Assembly (NCBI RefSeq): GCF_001667145.1
Contig: NZ_LZIF01000114.1
Location: 1-58,438, forward strand
Direction of reading: 5' to 3'
Length of the DNA stretch: 58,438 nt
Source of the DNA: Mycobacterium sp. 852002-51971_SCH5477799-a
Lineage (GTDB): Bacteria; Actinomycetota; Actinomycetes; Mycobacteriales; Mycobacteriaceae
A program made the translations under genes and the position numbers. Below the pieces are notes generated by a model. The model had not been told where the DNA came from. It worked only from the letters and a program-made list of their open reading frames with translations, and made no database searches. Shown here in pieces: positions 26,922 to 35,514 of this stretch (position 1 is the stretch's first letter; each line of letters starts with the position of its first letter).

Positions 26922-27676
26922 AACTTCTCACCCTTCGTCGTGCCGGCGAACGCGTCGCGGTGCTCGTCGGCCACCCCGGCGAGGTTGAGCTCGAACGTAA
27001 AGCCTTGCTCCATGCGGTAACTCGAGTTGACTCGTTGCACGTCGATCAGGTTCAGCGCTTCCTTGGCCGCGCGGATGACGCGGGTGTCCTTGGCGGCGAT
27101 GTCGCGCGCGACCCGCAGGGCCGCTTCGTCGAGCTCGTCGCGCGGCACCATCTCGTGCACCGAACCGAAGTGGTGCAGGGTGGCGGCGTCGACGGTGGCG
27201 GCGGTGAAGAACAGTCGCCGCATCATGTGCTGTGGAACCAGTCGCGACAGGTGCGTCGCCGCGCCGAGCGCGCCGCGTTCCACCTCCGGCAGCCCGAAGG
27301 TGGCGTCGTCGGAGGCCACGATGACGTCGGAGTTGCCGACCAGCCCGATGCCGCCACCGACGCAGAACCCGTTGACGGCGGCGACGACGGGCACCGCGCA
27401 CTCGTAGACCGCGCGGAACGCGGCAAAGCAGCCGCGGTTGGCGTCGATCAGCGCGGTGAATCCCTCGGTGCGCTGCATCTCCTTGATGTCGACCCCGGCG
27501 TTGAAGCCGCGGCCTTCGGCGCGCAGGATCACCACGCGGGTGTTGAGATCTTGGCCGGCCGCGGTGATGGTGTCGGCAAGCTCGAACCAGCCCCGCGACG
27601 GGATGGCGTTGACGGGCGGGAAGTCGACGGTGACCGCGACGATGCCCGGTTCGGTGGTTGTGGATGTGATGGGCAA
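26918..27676 (-). CDS. echA20: Enoyl-CoA hydratase/isomerase family ring C hydrolase EchA20
   Basis: EchA20 hydrolyses steroid ring C of HIEC-CoA. The 252-residue crotonase-fold protein has the CoA oxyanion segment GFNAGVDIKEMQ (about 57-68), NGFCVGGGIGLVGNSDVIVAS (split at NGFCVGGGIGLVG) and GLPEVERGALGAATHL. It heads echA20-ipdA-ipdB-ipdC, the KstR2-controlled C/D-ring operon, with the KstR2 box 32 bases upstream. Confidence 0.92.
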   Translation of the reverse strand: MPITSTTTEPGIVAVTVDFPPVNAIPSRGWFELADTITAAGQDLNTRVVILRAEGRGFNAGVDIKEMQRTEGFTALIDANRGCFAAFRAVYECAVPVVAAVNGFCVGGGIGLVGNSDVIVASDDATFGLPEVERGALGAATHLSRLVPQHMMRRLFFTAATVDAATLHHFGSVHEMVPRDELDEAALRVARDIAAKDTRVIRAAKEALNLIDVQRVNSSYRMEQGFTFELNLAGVADEHRDAFAGTTKGEKF

Positions 27677-27707
27677 GGTGCCACTTCCTTGTGGGGGTAA
27701 CTACCTA

Positions 27708-27721
27708 AGCAAGCACTTGCT
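27708..27721. promoter_or_regulatory. KstR2 box between echA20 and the SDR operon
   Basis: AGCAAGCACTTGCT is a KstR2-type palindrome with CAAG/CTTG arms. It is followed by TGGT, giving a second partly overlapping register. It lies 16 bases before the SDR GTG and 32 before echA20, so it serves both divergent transcripts. Confidence 0.88.
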
Positions 27722-27736
27722 TGGTACGCTAGCACA

Positions 27737-28528
27737 GTGACTCGCGCCGAAGCATGCCCCCCTTGTGACGCCATCAACTTGGGGCTGGCCGGGCGGGTGG
27801 TTCTCGTCACCGGCGGTGTTCGCGGGGTGGGTGCAGGCATCAGCTCCGTTTTCGCCGAGCAGGGCGCCACCGTCGTCACCTGCGCGCGACGGGCGGTCGA
27901 GGGATTGCCCTACGAATTCCACTCGTGCGACGTCCGCGACGACGATGCCGTCAAGGGCATGATCGACACCATCGTGGACCGGCACGGCCGGCTCGACATC
28001 GTCGTCAACAACGCCGGGGGATCACCCTACGTGCTGACCGCAGAGTCCAGCGCGAAGTTCAACCGCAAGATCATCGAACTCAATCTGATTGGTGCGCTGT
28101 CGGTTTCGCAGCACGCGAACGCTCACATGCAAAACCGGCAGGGCGGGTCGATCATCAATATCTGCAGCCTATCCGGCCGCCGGCCGTCGCCCGGAACGGG
28201 CGCCTATGGGGCGGCCAAGGCCGGCCTGGAAAGCCTGACGCAGACCCTGGCGGTGGAATGGGGCCCGAAGGTCCGGGTGAACGCCTGCGTGGTCGGCATG
28301 GTGGAGACCGAGCAATCCGAACTGTTCTACGGCGATGCCGACTCCATCGCCGCGATCTCGAAGAATGTGCCACTCGGCCGGCTGGCCGAGCCCGCCGATA
28401 TCGGTTGGGCCACAGCATTTCTGGCCTCCGACGTAGCGTCCTACATCAGCGGGGCCTCGTTGGAGGTGCACGGCGGAGGCGAGCCGCCGCACTATCTGGC
28501 CACCACGACCGCGAGCGCGGTCAAGTAG
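27737..28528 (+). CDS. Short-chain dehydrogenase/reductase (Rv3549c type)
   Basis: The 263-residue SDR has TGGVRGVGAG near residue 24, NNAGGSPY and the catalytic GAYGAAKAG. The start is uncertain: GTG 27737 lies directly behind the KstR2 box, and translation could also begin a few codons later, just before NLGLAGRVV. Position in the KstR2 regulon beside a second SDR suggests oxidation or reduction of a hydroxy/keto group on a C/D-ring CoA thioester, but the exact step is not established from sequence. Confidence 0.87.
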   Translation: MTRAEACPPCDAINLGLAGRVVLVTGGVRGVGAGISSVFAEQGATVVTCARRAVEGLPYEFHSCDVRDDDAVKGMIDTIVDRHGRLDIVVNNAGGSPYVLTAESSAKFNRKIIELNLIGALSVSQHANAHMQNRQGGSIINICSLSGRRPSPGTGAYGAAKAGLESLTQTLAVEWGPKVRVNACVVGMVETEQSELFYGDADSIAAISKNVPLGRLAEPADIGWATAFLASDVASYISGASLEVHGGGEPPHYLATTTASAVK

Positions 28529-28541
28529 AGGAGACAAAAGC

Positions 28542-29447
28542 ATGGGAGTGGTTGACGGCCGCGTCGTCATCGTCACCGGAGCGGGCGGCGGTATCGGTCG
28601 CGCGCATGCGCTGGCCTTCGCCGAAGAAGGCGCGCGGGTGGTGGTCAACGACATCGGGGTGGGCCTGGACGGTTCGCCGGCCGGCGGTGGTAGCGCCGCC
28701 CAGAGCGTCGTCGACGAAATCACCGCCGCCGGTGGCGAGGCCGTCGCCGACGGCTCCAACATCGCGGATTGGGGCCAGGCGGCGAGCCTGATCCAGACCG
28801 CCGTCGAAACCTACGGCGGCCTGGACGTTTTGGTGAACAACGCCGGCATCGTGCGCGACAGGATGATGGCCAACACCAGCGAAGAGGAGTTCGACGCCGT
28901 CATCGCCGTGCACCTCAAGGGGCACTTCGCCACGATGCGCCACGCCGCGTCGTACTGGCGTGGGCTGTCCAAAGAGGGCAAACCCGTTGACGCCCGGATC
29001 ATCAACACCAGCTCGGGCGCCGGCCTGCAGGGCAGCGTCGGCCAGGGCAACTACAGCGCCGCCAAGGCGGGCATCGCGGCGTTGACGTTGGTCGCCGCGG
29101 CCGAGATGGGGCGCTACGGCGTCACCGTCAACGCCATCGCGCCCTCGGCCCGCACCCGCATGACCGAGACGGTATTCGCCGAGATGATGGCGACGCAGGA
29201 CCAGGATTTCGACGCGATGGCCCCGGAAAACATTTCACCGCTGGTCGTTTGGCTGGGCAGCGCCGAATCGCGGGACGTCACCGGCAAGGTGTTCGAGGTC
29301 GAGGGCGGCAAAATCCGGGTCGCCGAGGGTTGGGCGCACGGGCCGGAGATCGACAAGGGCGCGAGGTGGGATCCCGCGGAACTGGGGCGCGTCGTCGCCG
29401 ACCTGCTCGCCAAGGCGCGCCGGCCGGTCCCCGTCTACGGCGCCTAG
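28542..29447 (+). CDS. Short-chain dehydrogenase of the 17-beta-HSD4 type (Rv3548c type)
   Basis: The 301-residue SDR carries TGAGGGIGRAHALAFAEEGA (7-30 region), NDIGVGLDG, NNAGIVRDRMM and QGNYSAAKAG. These features, with a longer C-terminal region, resemble the dehydrogenase domain of multifunctional peroxisomal enzyme type 2. GAGGAGAC precedes the ATG and only 13 bases separate it from the preceding SDR. It ends in CTAG, whose bases also provide the stop of the convergent Ddn-like gene. Confidence 0.88.
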   Translation: MGVVDGRVVIVTGAGGGIGRAHALAFAEEGARVVVNDIGVGLDGSPAGGGSAAQSVVDEITAAGGEAVADGSNIADWGQAASLIQTAVETYGGLDVLVNNAGIVRDRMMANTSEEEFDAVIAVHLKGHFATMRHAASYWRGLSKEGKPVDARIINTSSGAGLQGSVGQGNYSAAKAGIAALTLVAAAEMGRYGVTVNAIAPSARTRMTETVFAEMMATQDQDFDAMAPENISPLVVWLGSAESRDVTGKVFEVEGGKIRVAEGWAHGPEIDKGARWDPAELGRVVADLLAKARRPVPVYGA

Positions 29448-29896
29448 CCCGGTTCGCACACCACCAGCGGGATGACCCGGTTGGCGGTCTCTCGGTACTT
29501 GCGATACGGCGGGTACATCCGTGTCAATCGTGGCCAATACCGTTCGCGCTCAGCGTCGGTGGCGTCGCGGGCGACCAGGTCCAGGCGCTGAGCCCGGATC
29601 TGCACCCGCACGTCGGGATTCTCTTTGAGGTTCAGATACCACAGCGGATCTTGGTCGCGCCCGCCGAAGGAGGCGGGCAAGATCACCCGGTCGCCGTCGC
29701 GCAGGTACAGCGTCGCGGTGGTTCGCGGCTCGCTGGACTTGCGTCCGGTGGTGGTCAGCAGGGCAGCGGGGAATCGCAGCAGCTGAGCCCCGACCTTGCC
29801 GTCGGTCCTTCGGTATACCCAGATATGGGCGCGCGCGAAGTACTTGAGCAGCAGCGCAATCGGGCGTGAGTTGCGAATCCAGTGGCGGTCGGACAT
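29444..29896 (-). CDS. Ddn-family F420-dependent quinone/nitro reductase, paralogue 2
   Basis: The 150-residue split-barrel protein has the family segments FPAALLTTTGRKSSEPR, WYLNLKENPDVRVQI and RDATDAERERYWPRL. Compared with M. tuberculosis Ddn, the position of Tyr65 is Leu (ATLYLRDG), the Ser78 equivalent is kept in PASFGG, and three C-terminal tyrosines (MYPPYRKY) are kept. It lies 40 bases downstream of the other Ddn-like gene, probably a tandem duplicate. Its stop overlaps that of the convergent SDR by four bases. Confidence 0.87.
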   Translation of the reverse strand: MSDRHWIRNSRPIALLLKYFARAHIWVYRRTDGKVGAQLLRFPAALLTTTGRKSSEPRTTATLYLRDGDRVILPASFGGRDQDPLWYLNLKENPDVRVQIRAQRLDLVARDATDAERERYWPRLTRMYPPYRKYRETANRVIPLVVCEPG

Positions 29897-29936
29897 GGTG
29901 CCGAGATGATTCCCCGCCGGGACGCGAGGGAAACGT

Positions 29937-30389
29937 TCAGGGGTCGCAGATCACGACCGGGATGACGCGGTCGGTCCAGGCCCGGTAGTCGTCGAACGAG
30001 GGATACATGGCGTCCAACTTGGGCCAGTACTCGGCGCGCTCCGCCTCGGTGGCGTCGCGGGCCTGCAGCCGCAGCACCTCGTCCTTGATCTGCACGGAGA
30101 CTTTGGGATCGGCCTTGAGGTTCAGATACCACTGCGGATGTTTGTCGCCGCCGCCCTTCGAGGCGACCAGGATGACCCGGTTCCCCTCGCGCAGGTAGAG
30201 CAGCGGGCTCACCCGCGGCTCACCGCTCTTGCGGCCCGTGGTGGTGAGCAGCGCCACCGGAGCCTTCTGGAACGTGTTGCCGAACTTGCCGTTGCTGCGC
30301 TTGTAGATCCACGTGTTGCCCTTGGCCATCCACTTGATGATGAAGTCGACCCAGGGTGAGTTCAGTGCGCGTGGCTTCGGTTTCGGCAC
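29937..30389 (-). CDS. ddn: Ddn ortholog, deazaflavin (F420)-dependent reductase
   Basis: Ddn uses F420H2 to reduce menaquinone and, in M. tuberculosis, activates the bicyclic nitroimidazole pretomanid. The 150-residue product aligns closely with Ddn (MPKPKPRALNSPWVDF, APVALLTTTGRKSGEPRV, LVASKGGGDKHPQWYLNLKA in part). The equivalents of Tyr65 and Tyr133 are Leu64 and Phe132, while Ser77, Tyr129 and Tyr135 are kept. It follows fadA5 and a small gene in the same direction, as ddn follows fadA5 in M. tuberculosis, and may be read through from the fadA5 KstR promoter. Confidence 0.88.
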   Translation of the reverse strand: MPKPKPRALNSPWVDFIIKWMAKGNTWIYKRSNGKFGNTFQKAPVALLTTTGRKSGEPRVSPLLYLREGNRVILVASKGGGDKHPQWYLNLKADPKVSVQIKDEVLRLQARDATEAERAEYWPKLDAMYPSFDDYRAWTDRVIPVVICDP

Positions 30390-30398
30390 GGGGGTTCC

Positions 30399-30785
30399 TT
30401 AGCGCTGGATGTATGGCTGGAAGCGAACTTTGATGTGGTGGATTTCGGCTGCCCCGCTTGAAGTTTCGGCGGGGATCACGAAGGTCTCGTTGACGCGCGC
30501 GGCCAGACGCCGCCCGCCGAACGCCGCCTTGGTCCGCACGTCGTACTCGGCGTGCACCTCATCGCCGTCGATCCGGTAGTCCGGCGGCGTCGTTTCGGCG
30601 AGCAATCGGTACTGGAGACCCCGATTGAGGCTGCGCCGCAGATGGTTTCCGGAGAACCCGTTCTTGATGCCCTGCTCGACGCGGGTACACCGGGCGGCGA
30701 ATGGAACCGAGTTGCCATCATGGCTGACGAGCGCGTCGATGTAGGACTGCGCCGCGGCGACGCGGCTCTCCTTCGAGACGACCAC
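30399..30785 (-). CDS. Small protein (DUF8021/NTF2-like?) in the fadA5 operon
   Basis: The 128-residue product starts at GTG 30785, six bases after the fadA5 stop, and ends ten bases before the ddn start, so it is inside one transcript. It has an N-terminal helix with ALVSHDGNSVPFAARCTRVEQG and a C-terminal beta-rich half (DEVHAEYDVRTKAAFGGRRL, ARVNETFVIP, EIHHIKVRFQPY). This pattern resembles cone-shaped NTF2/DUF8021-like domains. Function unknown. I do not recall an annotated gene in this gap in M. tuberculosis. Confidence 0.72.
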   Translation of the reverse strand: MVVSKESRVAAAQSYIDALVSHDGNSVPFAARCTRVEQGIKNGFSGNHLRRSLNRGLQYRLLAETTPPDYRIDGDEVHAEYDVRTKAAFGGRRLAARVNETFVIPAETSSGAAEIHHIKVRFQPYIQR

Positions 30786-30791
30786 TACGAG

Positions 30792-31955
30792 TTAGATGCG
30801 CTCGATGATGGTGCCGGTCGACAGGGCGCCGCCCGCGCACATGGTGATCAGGGCGGTGGTCTGGTCGGTGCGTTCGAGCTCGTGCAGTGCTGTGGTGATC
30901 AGCCGGCTGCCGGTGCTGCCCACCGGGTGACCCAGCGCGATGGCCCCGCCGTTGACGTTGACCTTGGCCATGTCCGGGTCGTGCACCCGTGCCCACGACA
31001 GCACCACCGAGGCGAACGCCTCGTTGATCTCGGTGATGTCGATGTCGCCCATCTTCATTCCGGCCTTCTCCAGCACCTTCGCCGTCGACTGCACCGGGCC
31101 GTCCAGGTGGTAGTAGGGCTCGGCACCGACCAGCGCCTGGCTGACGATGCGGGCGCGCGGCTTGAGGCCCAGGGCCTTGGCCTTGTCTTCGTCCATCCAG
31201 AGCACGGCGGCCGCGCCGTCGGAGATCTGCGATGACGTGCCCGCGGTGTGGATGCCTCCCTCGAGCACCGGCTTCAGCGCGGAGAGGCCCGACAAGGTGG
31301 TGTCGCGCAGGCCCTGGTCGCGGCCGATGGTGACGCGCTCGGACGTCGGTTGCTTGTTCTCGTCGAGCGCTGGGGCCTCGATCGGGGAGATCTCGCGATC
31401 AAAACGGCCTTCTTCCCAGGCCTGCTTGGCTTTGGTCTGGGACGCCAGGCCGAACTCGTCGATCTCCTCACGAGTGATGCCGCGCCGCTTGGCGATCCGC
31501 TCGGCCGCGGTGAACTGGTCGGGAAGGTCGATGTCCCACGACGACGGACGCAGGATGGTGCGGTCGGGACCCGCGTTCGCCCCGAGCCCGACACGGCTCA
31601 TCGCCTCGATTCCGCACGCGATGCCGATGTCGATGGCGCCCGCTGCGATGAGACCGGCGACCAGGCCGTTGGCCTGCTGGCCGCTGCCGCACTGGCAGTC
31701 CACGGTCATCGCACCGACGTGCTCGGGCAGGCCCGCGACGAGCCAGCTGACGCGCGTGATGTTGTTGGACTGCTCGCCGAACTGCGTGACGCAGCCGCCG
31801 ACGATCTGCTCGACGTCGCCTGCGTCGATACCGGCCTTCTCCACAAGGGCCTTCTGCGTTGCCCCCAGCAACTCGGTGGCGTGCAGGCCCGACAGCCACC
31901 CGTTCCGTTTTCCGATGGGGCTGCGAGTGGCTTCGACGATGACAGGGTTACCCAT
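30792..31955 (-). CDS. fadA5: Side-chain thiolase FadA5
   Basis: FadA5 cleaves beta-keto steroid CoAs to remove acetyl-CoA or propionyl-CoA from the cholesterol side chain. The 387-residue thiolase has nucleophile Cys89 (DCQCGSGQQA), His343 (IALGHPVGSTG) and Cys373 (TMCAGGAL); the numbering is four lower than in M. tuberculosis FadA5 because of a shorter N-terminus. It is divergent from cyp125, with two KstR boxes in the gap. Confidence 0.95.
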   Translation of the reverse strand: MGNPVIVEATRSPIGKRNGWLSGLHATELLGATQKALVEKAGIDAGDVEQIVGGCVTQFGEQSNNITRVSWLVAGLPEHVGAMTVDCQCGSGQQANGLVAGLIAAGAIDIGIACGIEAMSRVGLGANAGPDRTILRPSSWDIDLPDQFTAAERIAKRRGITREEIDEFGLASQTKAKQAWEEGRFDREISPIEAPALDENKQPTSERVTIGRDQGLRDTTLSGLSALKPVLEGGIHTAGTSSQISDGAAAVLWMDEDKAKALGLKPRARIVSQALVGAEPYYHLDGPVQSTAKVLEKAGMKMGDIDITEINEAFASVVLSWARVHDPDMAKVNVNGGAIALGHPVGSTGSRLITTALHELERTDQTTALITMCAGGALSTGTIIERI

Positions 31956-31965
31956 TCCGTCAGGC

Positions 31966-31979
31966 TAGAACACGTTTCA
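31966..31979. promoter_or_regulatory. KstR box, fadA5 side
   Basis: TAGAACACGTTTCA fits TnnAACnnGTTnnA and begins 11 bases from the fadA5 start codon, so it probably overlaps the fadA5 promoter or transcription start. Confidence 0.85.
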
Positions 31980-32044
31980 TTACTCTGACAAGCGAGGATG
32001 GTGACCTGCCTTTTATCTGCGCAGGAGGCGTGTTTTACTGGCAC

Positions 32045-32058
32045 TAGAACACGTTGCA
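32045..32058. promoter_or_regulatory. KstR box, cyp125 side
   Basis: TAGAACACGTTGCA fits the KstR consensus, 29 bases upstream of the cyp125 ATG and 79 bases from the fadA5-side box. Confidence 0.87.
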
Positions 32059-32087
32059 ATTAGTGTTGTAAAAGGAGCGCACCCTAC

Positions 32088-33338
32088 ATGGCACCCCCCA
32101 ACATTCCCGCCGACTTCGACTTTCTCGACCCCGACGTCAACCTCGCCGGGCTGCCCGTCGAGGAACTCGCCCAGCTTCGCAAGGCGGAGCCGGTCCACTG
32201 GGTTGACATCCCGGATGGCGCGGGCGGGTTCGAGGACCACGGCTACTGGCTCGTCACCAAGCACGCCGACGTCAAGGAGGTGTCCAAGCGCAGCGACATC
32301 TTCTCGAGCTGGATGAACGGCGCCATTCCGACCTGGCCGCCGGAGATGAAGCGCGAGCAGGTCGAGCTGCAGCGCAGCGTCATGCTCAACATGGACGCTC
32401 CGCACCACACCCGGCTGCGCAAGATCATCTCCCGCGGGTTCACCCCACGGGCCATCGGGCGGCTGGAAGCCGAACTGGCCCAGCGTGCCCAGAACATCGC
32501 CGCGACCGCCGCGAAAGGGGGCAGCGGCGACTTCGTCGAACAGGTCTCGTGCGAGCTGCCGCTGCAGGCCATCGCCGGTCTGCTCGGCGTTCCCCAGGAG
32601 GATCGCGACAAGCTATTCCGCTGGTCCAATGAGATGACCGGTGGCACCGACCCCGAGTACGCCCACGTCGACCCCGCGCAATCGTCGCTGGAACTGATCA
32701 CCTACGCCATGGCGATGGCGGCGGAGCGCAGTCAGAACCCGACCGACGACATCGTCACCACGCTGATCGAGGCCGACATCGACGGCGAGAAGCTCTCCGA
32801 TGACGAGTTCGGTTTCTTCGTGGTCATGCTGGCGGTGGCGGGCAACGAGACGACCCGGAACTCGATCACCCACGGCATGATCGCGTTGGCGAACAACCCC
32901 GATCAGTGGGAGCTGTTCAAGAAGGAGCGCCCGGCGACCGCGGCCGACGAGATCATCCGGTGGGCCACTCCGGTTTCGGCCTTCCAGCGCACCGCCAACG
33001 AGGACACGGAACTGTCCGGCGTGCAGATCAAGAAGGGTCAGCGGGTGGTGATGTCGTACCGGTCGGCCAACTTCGACGAAGAGGTCTTCGAAGACCCGCA
33101 CACCTTCAACATCCTGCGCGACCCGAACCCGCACGTCGGCTTCGGCGGCACCGGCGCCCACTACTGCATCGGCGCGAACCTCGCCCGCATGACGATCAAC
33201 CTGATCTTCAACGCGGTCGCCGATCACATGCCGGGTCTCAAGCCGATCGGTGAGCCCGAGCGGTTGCGGTCGGGCTGGCTCAACGGCATCAAGCACTGGC
33301 AGGTCGACTACGCCGGCAATGCCGCGGTGACGTCCTGA
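32088..33338 (+). CDS. cyp125: Steroid C26/C27-monooxygenase CYP125
   Basis: CYP125 oxidises the terminal methyl of the cholesterol side chain through alcohol to carboxylic acid, starting side-chain beta-oxidation. The 416-residue P450 has the I-helix motif AGNETTR (251-257), the ERR-type salt-bridge region, and heme Cys360 in FGGTGAHYCIG. AAGGAG precedes the ATG. It leads a six-gene operon in which every following gene overlaps its predecessor. The M. tuberculosis protein has an N-terminal extension of about 17 residues that is absent here. Confidence 0.95.
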   Translation: MAPPNIPADFDFLDPDVNLAGLPVEELAQLRKAEPVHWVDIPDGAGGFEDHGYWLVTKHADVKEVSKRSDIFSSWMNGAIPTWPPEMKREQVELQRSVMLNMDAPHHTRLRKIISRGFTPRAIGRLEAELAQRAQNIAATAAKGGSGDFVEQVSCELPLQAIAGLLGVPQEDRDKLFRWSNEMTGGTDPEYAHVDPAQSSLELITYAMAMAAERSQNPTDDIVTTLIEADIDGEKLSDDEFGFFVVMLAVAGNETTRNSITHGMIALANNPDQWELFKKERPATAADEIIRWATPVSAFQRTANEDTELSGVQIKKGQRVVMSYRSANFDEEVFEDPHTFNILRDPNPHVGFGGTGAHYCIGANLARMTINLIFNAVADHMPGLKPIGEPERLRSGWLNGIKHWQVDYAGNAAVTS

Positions 33339-34360
33339 TGGACTTCGACCTCACCGCGACGCAACAGGCCGTCGCCGACGTGGTGACGTCGGTTTCCGAG
33401 CGCGAATTGAGTTGGGACGCATTGGTCAACGGAGGTGTGATGGCATTACCGGTGCCCGAACGCCTCGGCGGCGACGGCGTCGGTCTGCCCGAGGTCGCCA
33501 CCGTGCTGACCGAGATCGGTCGCCACGGCGCTATCACGCCGGCCCTGGCCACGCTGGGTTTCGGCGTGCTGCCGCTGCTCGACCAGGCCTCCGACGAACA
33601 GCAGGATCGGTTCTTGGCCGGCTTGGTGAAAGGGGCCAAGGGCGCCGTGTTGACCGCCGCCCTCAACGAGCCGGGAACCGCGCTGCCGGACCGGCCGTCG
33701 ACCACGTTCGCCAACGGACGCCTGTCGGGCACCAAGGTCGGCGTCGGCTATGCGGGACAAGCGGATTGGATCATCGTGACCGCCGACAGTGCGGTCGTCG
33801 TCGTGTCGCCGAAGGCCGACGGCGTCGAGGTGGTCCAAACCCCCACGTCCAACGACTCCGAGGAGTACACGGTCACCCTCGCCGACGTCGCGGTCGAAGA
33901 AGCCGACGTGCTGGCCGGCGCGACGGCTTCCCGGGTCAACCAGTTGGTGCTGGCCGCCGTCGGCGCCTACGCCGACGGGCTGGTGGCCGGGGCGCTGCGC
34001 CTGACCGCCGACTATGTGGCCAACCGCAAGCAGTTCGGCAAGCCGCTCTCGACGTTCCAGACCGTGGCGGCCCAGCTCGCCGAGGTCTACATTGCCTCGC
34101 GCACAATCGATCTCGTGGCGAAGTCGGTTGCGTGGCGGTTGTCGGAGGGCCGGGACGCCGACGATGACCTGGACGTCCTGGGCTACTGGATCACCTCGCA
34201 GGCGCCGCCGGTGATGCAGCTCTGCCATCACCTGCACGGCGGGATGGGGATGGACATCACCTATCCGATGCATCGGTACTACTCCACGATCAAGGACCTG
34301 TCCCGGCTGCTGGGCGGGCCTTCTCATCGCCTCGATCTGGTGGGAGCGCAATGTTCATAG
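33338..34360 (+). CDS. fadE28: Acyl-CoA dehydrogenase subunit FadE28 (ChsE2)
   Basis: FadE28 forms an alpha2beta2 enzyme with FadE29 that dehydrogenates the 3-carbon side chain of the 22-oxo-type C22 steroid CoA. The 340-residue subunit has NRKQFGKPLSTFQTVAAQLAEVYIAS (split: NRKQFGKPLSTFQ) and LHGGMGMDITYPMHRYY. Its ATG shares one base with the cyp125 stop (TGATG), and its end overlaps fadE29 by ten bases. Confidence 0.94.
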   Translation: MDFDLTATQQAVADVVTSVSERELSWDALVNGGVMALPVPERLGGDGVGLPEVATVLTEIGRHGAITPALATLGFGVLPLLDQASDEQQDRFLAGLVKGAKGAVLTAALNEPGTALPDRPSTTFANGRLSGTKVGVGYAGQADWIIVTADSAVVVVSPKADGVEVVQTPTSNDSEEYTVTLADVAVEEADVLAGATASRVNQLVLAAVGAYADGLVAGALRLTADYVANRKQFGKPLSTFQTVAAQLAEVYIASRTIDLVAKSVAWRLSEGRDADDDLDVLGYWITSQAPPVMQLCHHLHGGMGMDITYPMHRYYSTIKDLSRLLGGPSHRLDLVGAQCS

Positions 34361-35514
34361 ACCTGACTCCGGAGCAGCGCCAGCTGCAAGCCGAGCTAAG
34401 GGAATACTTTTCGAACCTGATCTCGTCCGACGAGATGAAGGCGATGGAGCAGGACCGGCACAACGAGGCCTACCGCGCGGTCATCCGGCGGATGGGGCGC
34501 GACGGCAAGCTCGGCGTCGGATGGCCAAAGGAGTACGGCGGCTTGGGTTTCGGCCCCATCGAGCAGTCGATCTTCGTCAACGAGGCGCATCGGGCCGACG
34601 TGCCGCTGCCCGCGGTGACGCTGCAGACGGTCGGCCCGGTGCTGCAGCAGTTCGGCAGCGAGGAGCAGAAGAAGAAGTTCCTGCCCGCCATCCTGGCCGG
34701 CGAGGTTCACTTCGCGATCGGCTACACCGAGCCCGAGGCCGGCACCGACCTGGCCTCCCTGCGCACCACCGCGGTTCGCCAGGGCGACGAGTACATCGTC
34801 AACGGGCAGAAGATCTTCACCACCGGCGCCCACGACGCCGACTACATCTGGCTGGCCTGCCGCACCGACCCGGAAGCCGTGAAGCACAAGGGTATTTCGA
34901 TCCTGATCGTCGACACGAAGGATCCCGGCTACTCCTGGACGCCGATCATCCTGTCCGACGGTGCCCACCACACCAACGCCACCTACTACAACGACGTGCG
35001 CGTGCCGGCCGACATGCTGGTCGGCGAGGAGAACGGCGGGTGGCGGCTGATCACCACCCAGCTCAACAACGAGCGCGTCATGCTCGGCCCGGCGGGCCGC
35101 ACCGCCGGCATCTACGATCGGGTGCACGCCTGGGCGTCCAAGCCGGGCAGCGACGGCGTCACGCCGATCGATCACCAGGACGTCAAGCGGGCGCTCGGTG
35201 AGATCCATGCCATGTGGCGGATCAACGAGCTGCTGAACTGGCAGGTGGCCGCCGCCGGTGAGGACATCAACGTGGCCGATGCCGCATCGACGAAAGTCTT
35301 TGGTACCGAGAAGATTCAATACATCGGCCGGCTCGCCGAGGAGATCGTCGGCAAGTACGGCAACCCCGCCGATTCGGACACCGGCGACCTGCTGAGGTGG
35401 CTTGACTCGCAGACCAAGCGCAACCTCGTCATCACCTTCGGCGGCGGCGTGAACGAGGTGATGCGCGAGATGATCGCCGCGGCCGGACTCAAAGTGCCGA
35501 GGGTGCCTCGATGA
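34351..35514 (+). CDS. fadE29: Acyl-CoA dehydrogenase subunit FadE29 (ChsE1)
   Basis: The 387-residue partner of FadE28 has LGVGWPKEYGGLGFGPIEQ near 50, IGYTEPEAGTDLASLRTTA near 124, IVNGQKIFTTGAHDADYIWL near 148 and the C-terminal ITFGGGVNEVMREMIAAAGL. The latter replaces the common GGSNEIQR motif, as in Rv3543c. ATG 34351 lies ten bases inside fadE28, indicating tight coupling of the two subunits. Confidence 0.94.
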   Translation: MFIDLTPEQRQLQAELREYFSNLISSDEMKAMEQDRHNEAYRAVIRRMGRDGKLGVGWPKEYGGLGFGPIEQSIFVNEAHRADVPLPAVTLQTVGPVLQQFGSEEQKKKFLPAILAGEVHFAIGYTEPEAGTDLASLRTTAVRQGDEYIVNGQKIFTTGAHDADYIWLACRTDPEAVKHKGISILIVDTKDPGYSWTPIILSDGAHHTNATYYNDVRVPADMLVGEENGGWRLITTQLNNERVMLGPAGRTAGIYDRVHAWASKPGSDGVTPIDHQDVKRALGEIHAMWRINELLNWQVAAAGEDINVADAASTKVFGTEKIQYIGRLAEEIVGKYGNPADSDTGDLLRWLDSQTKRNLVITFGGGVNEVMREMIAAAGLKVPRVPR

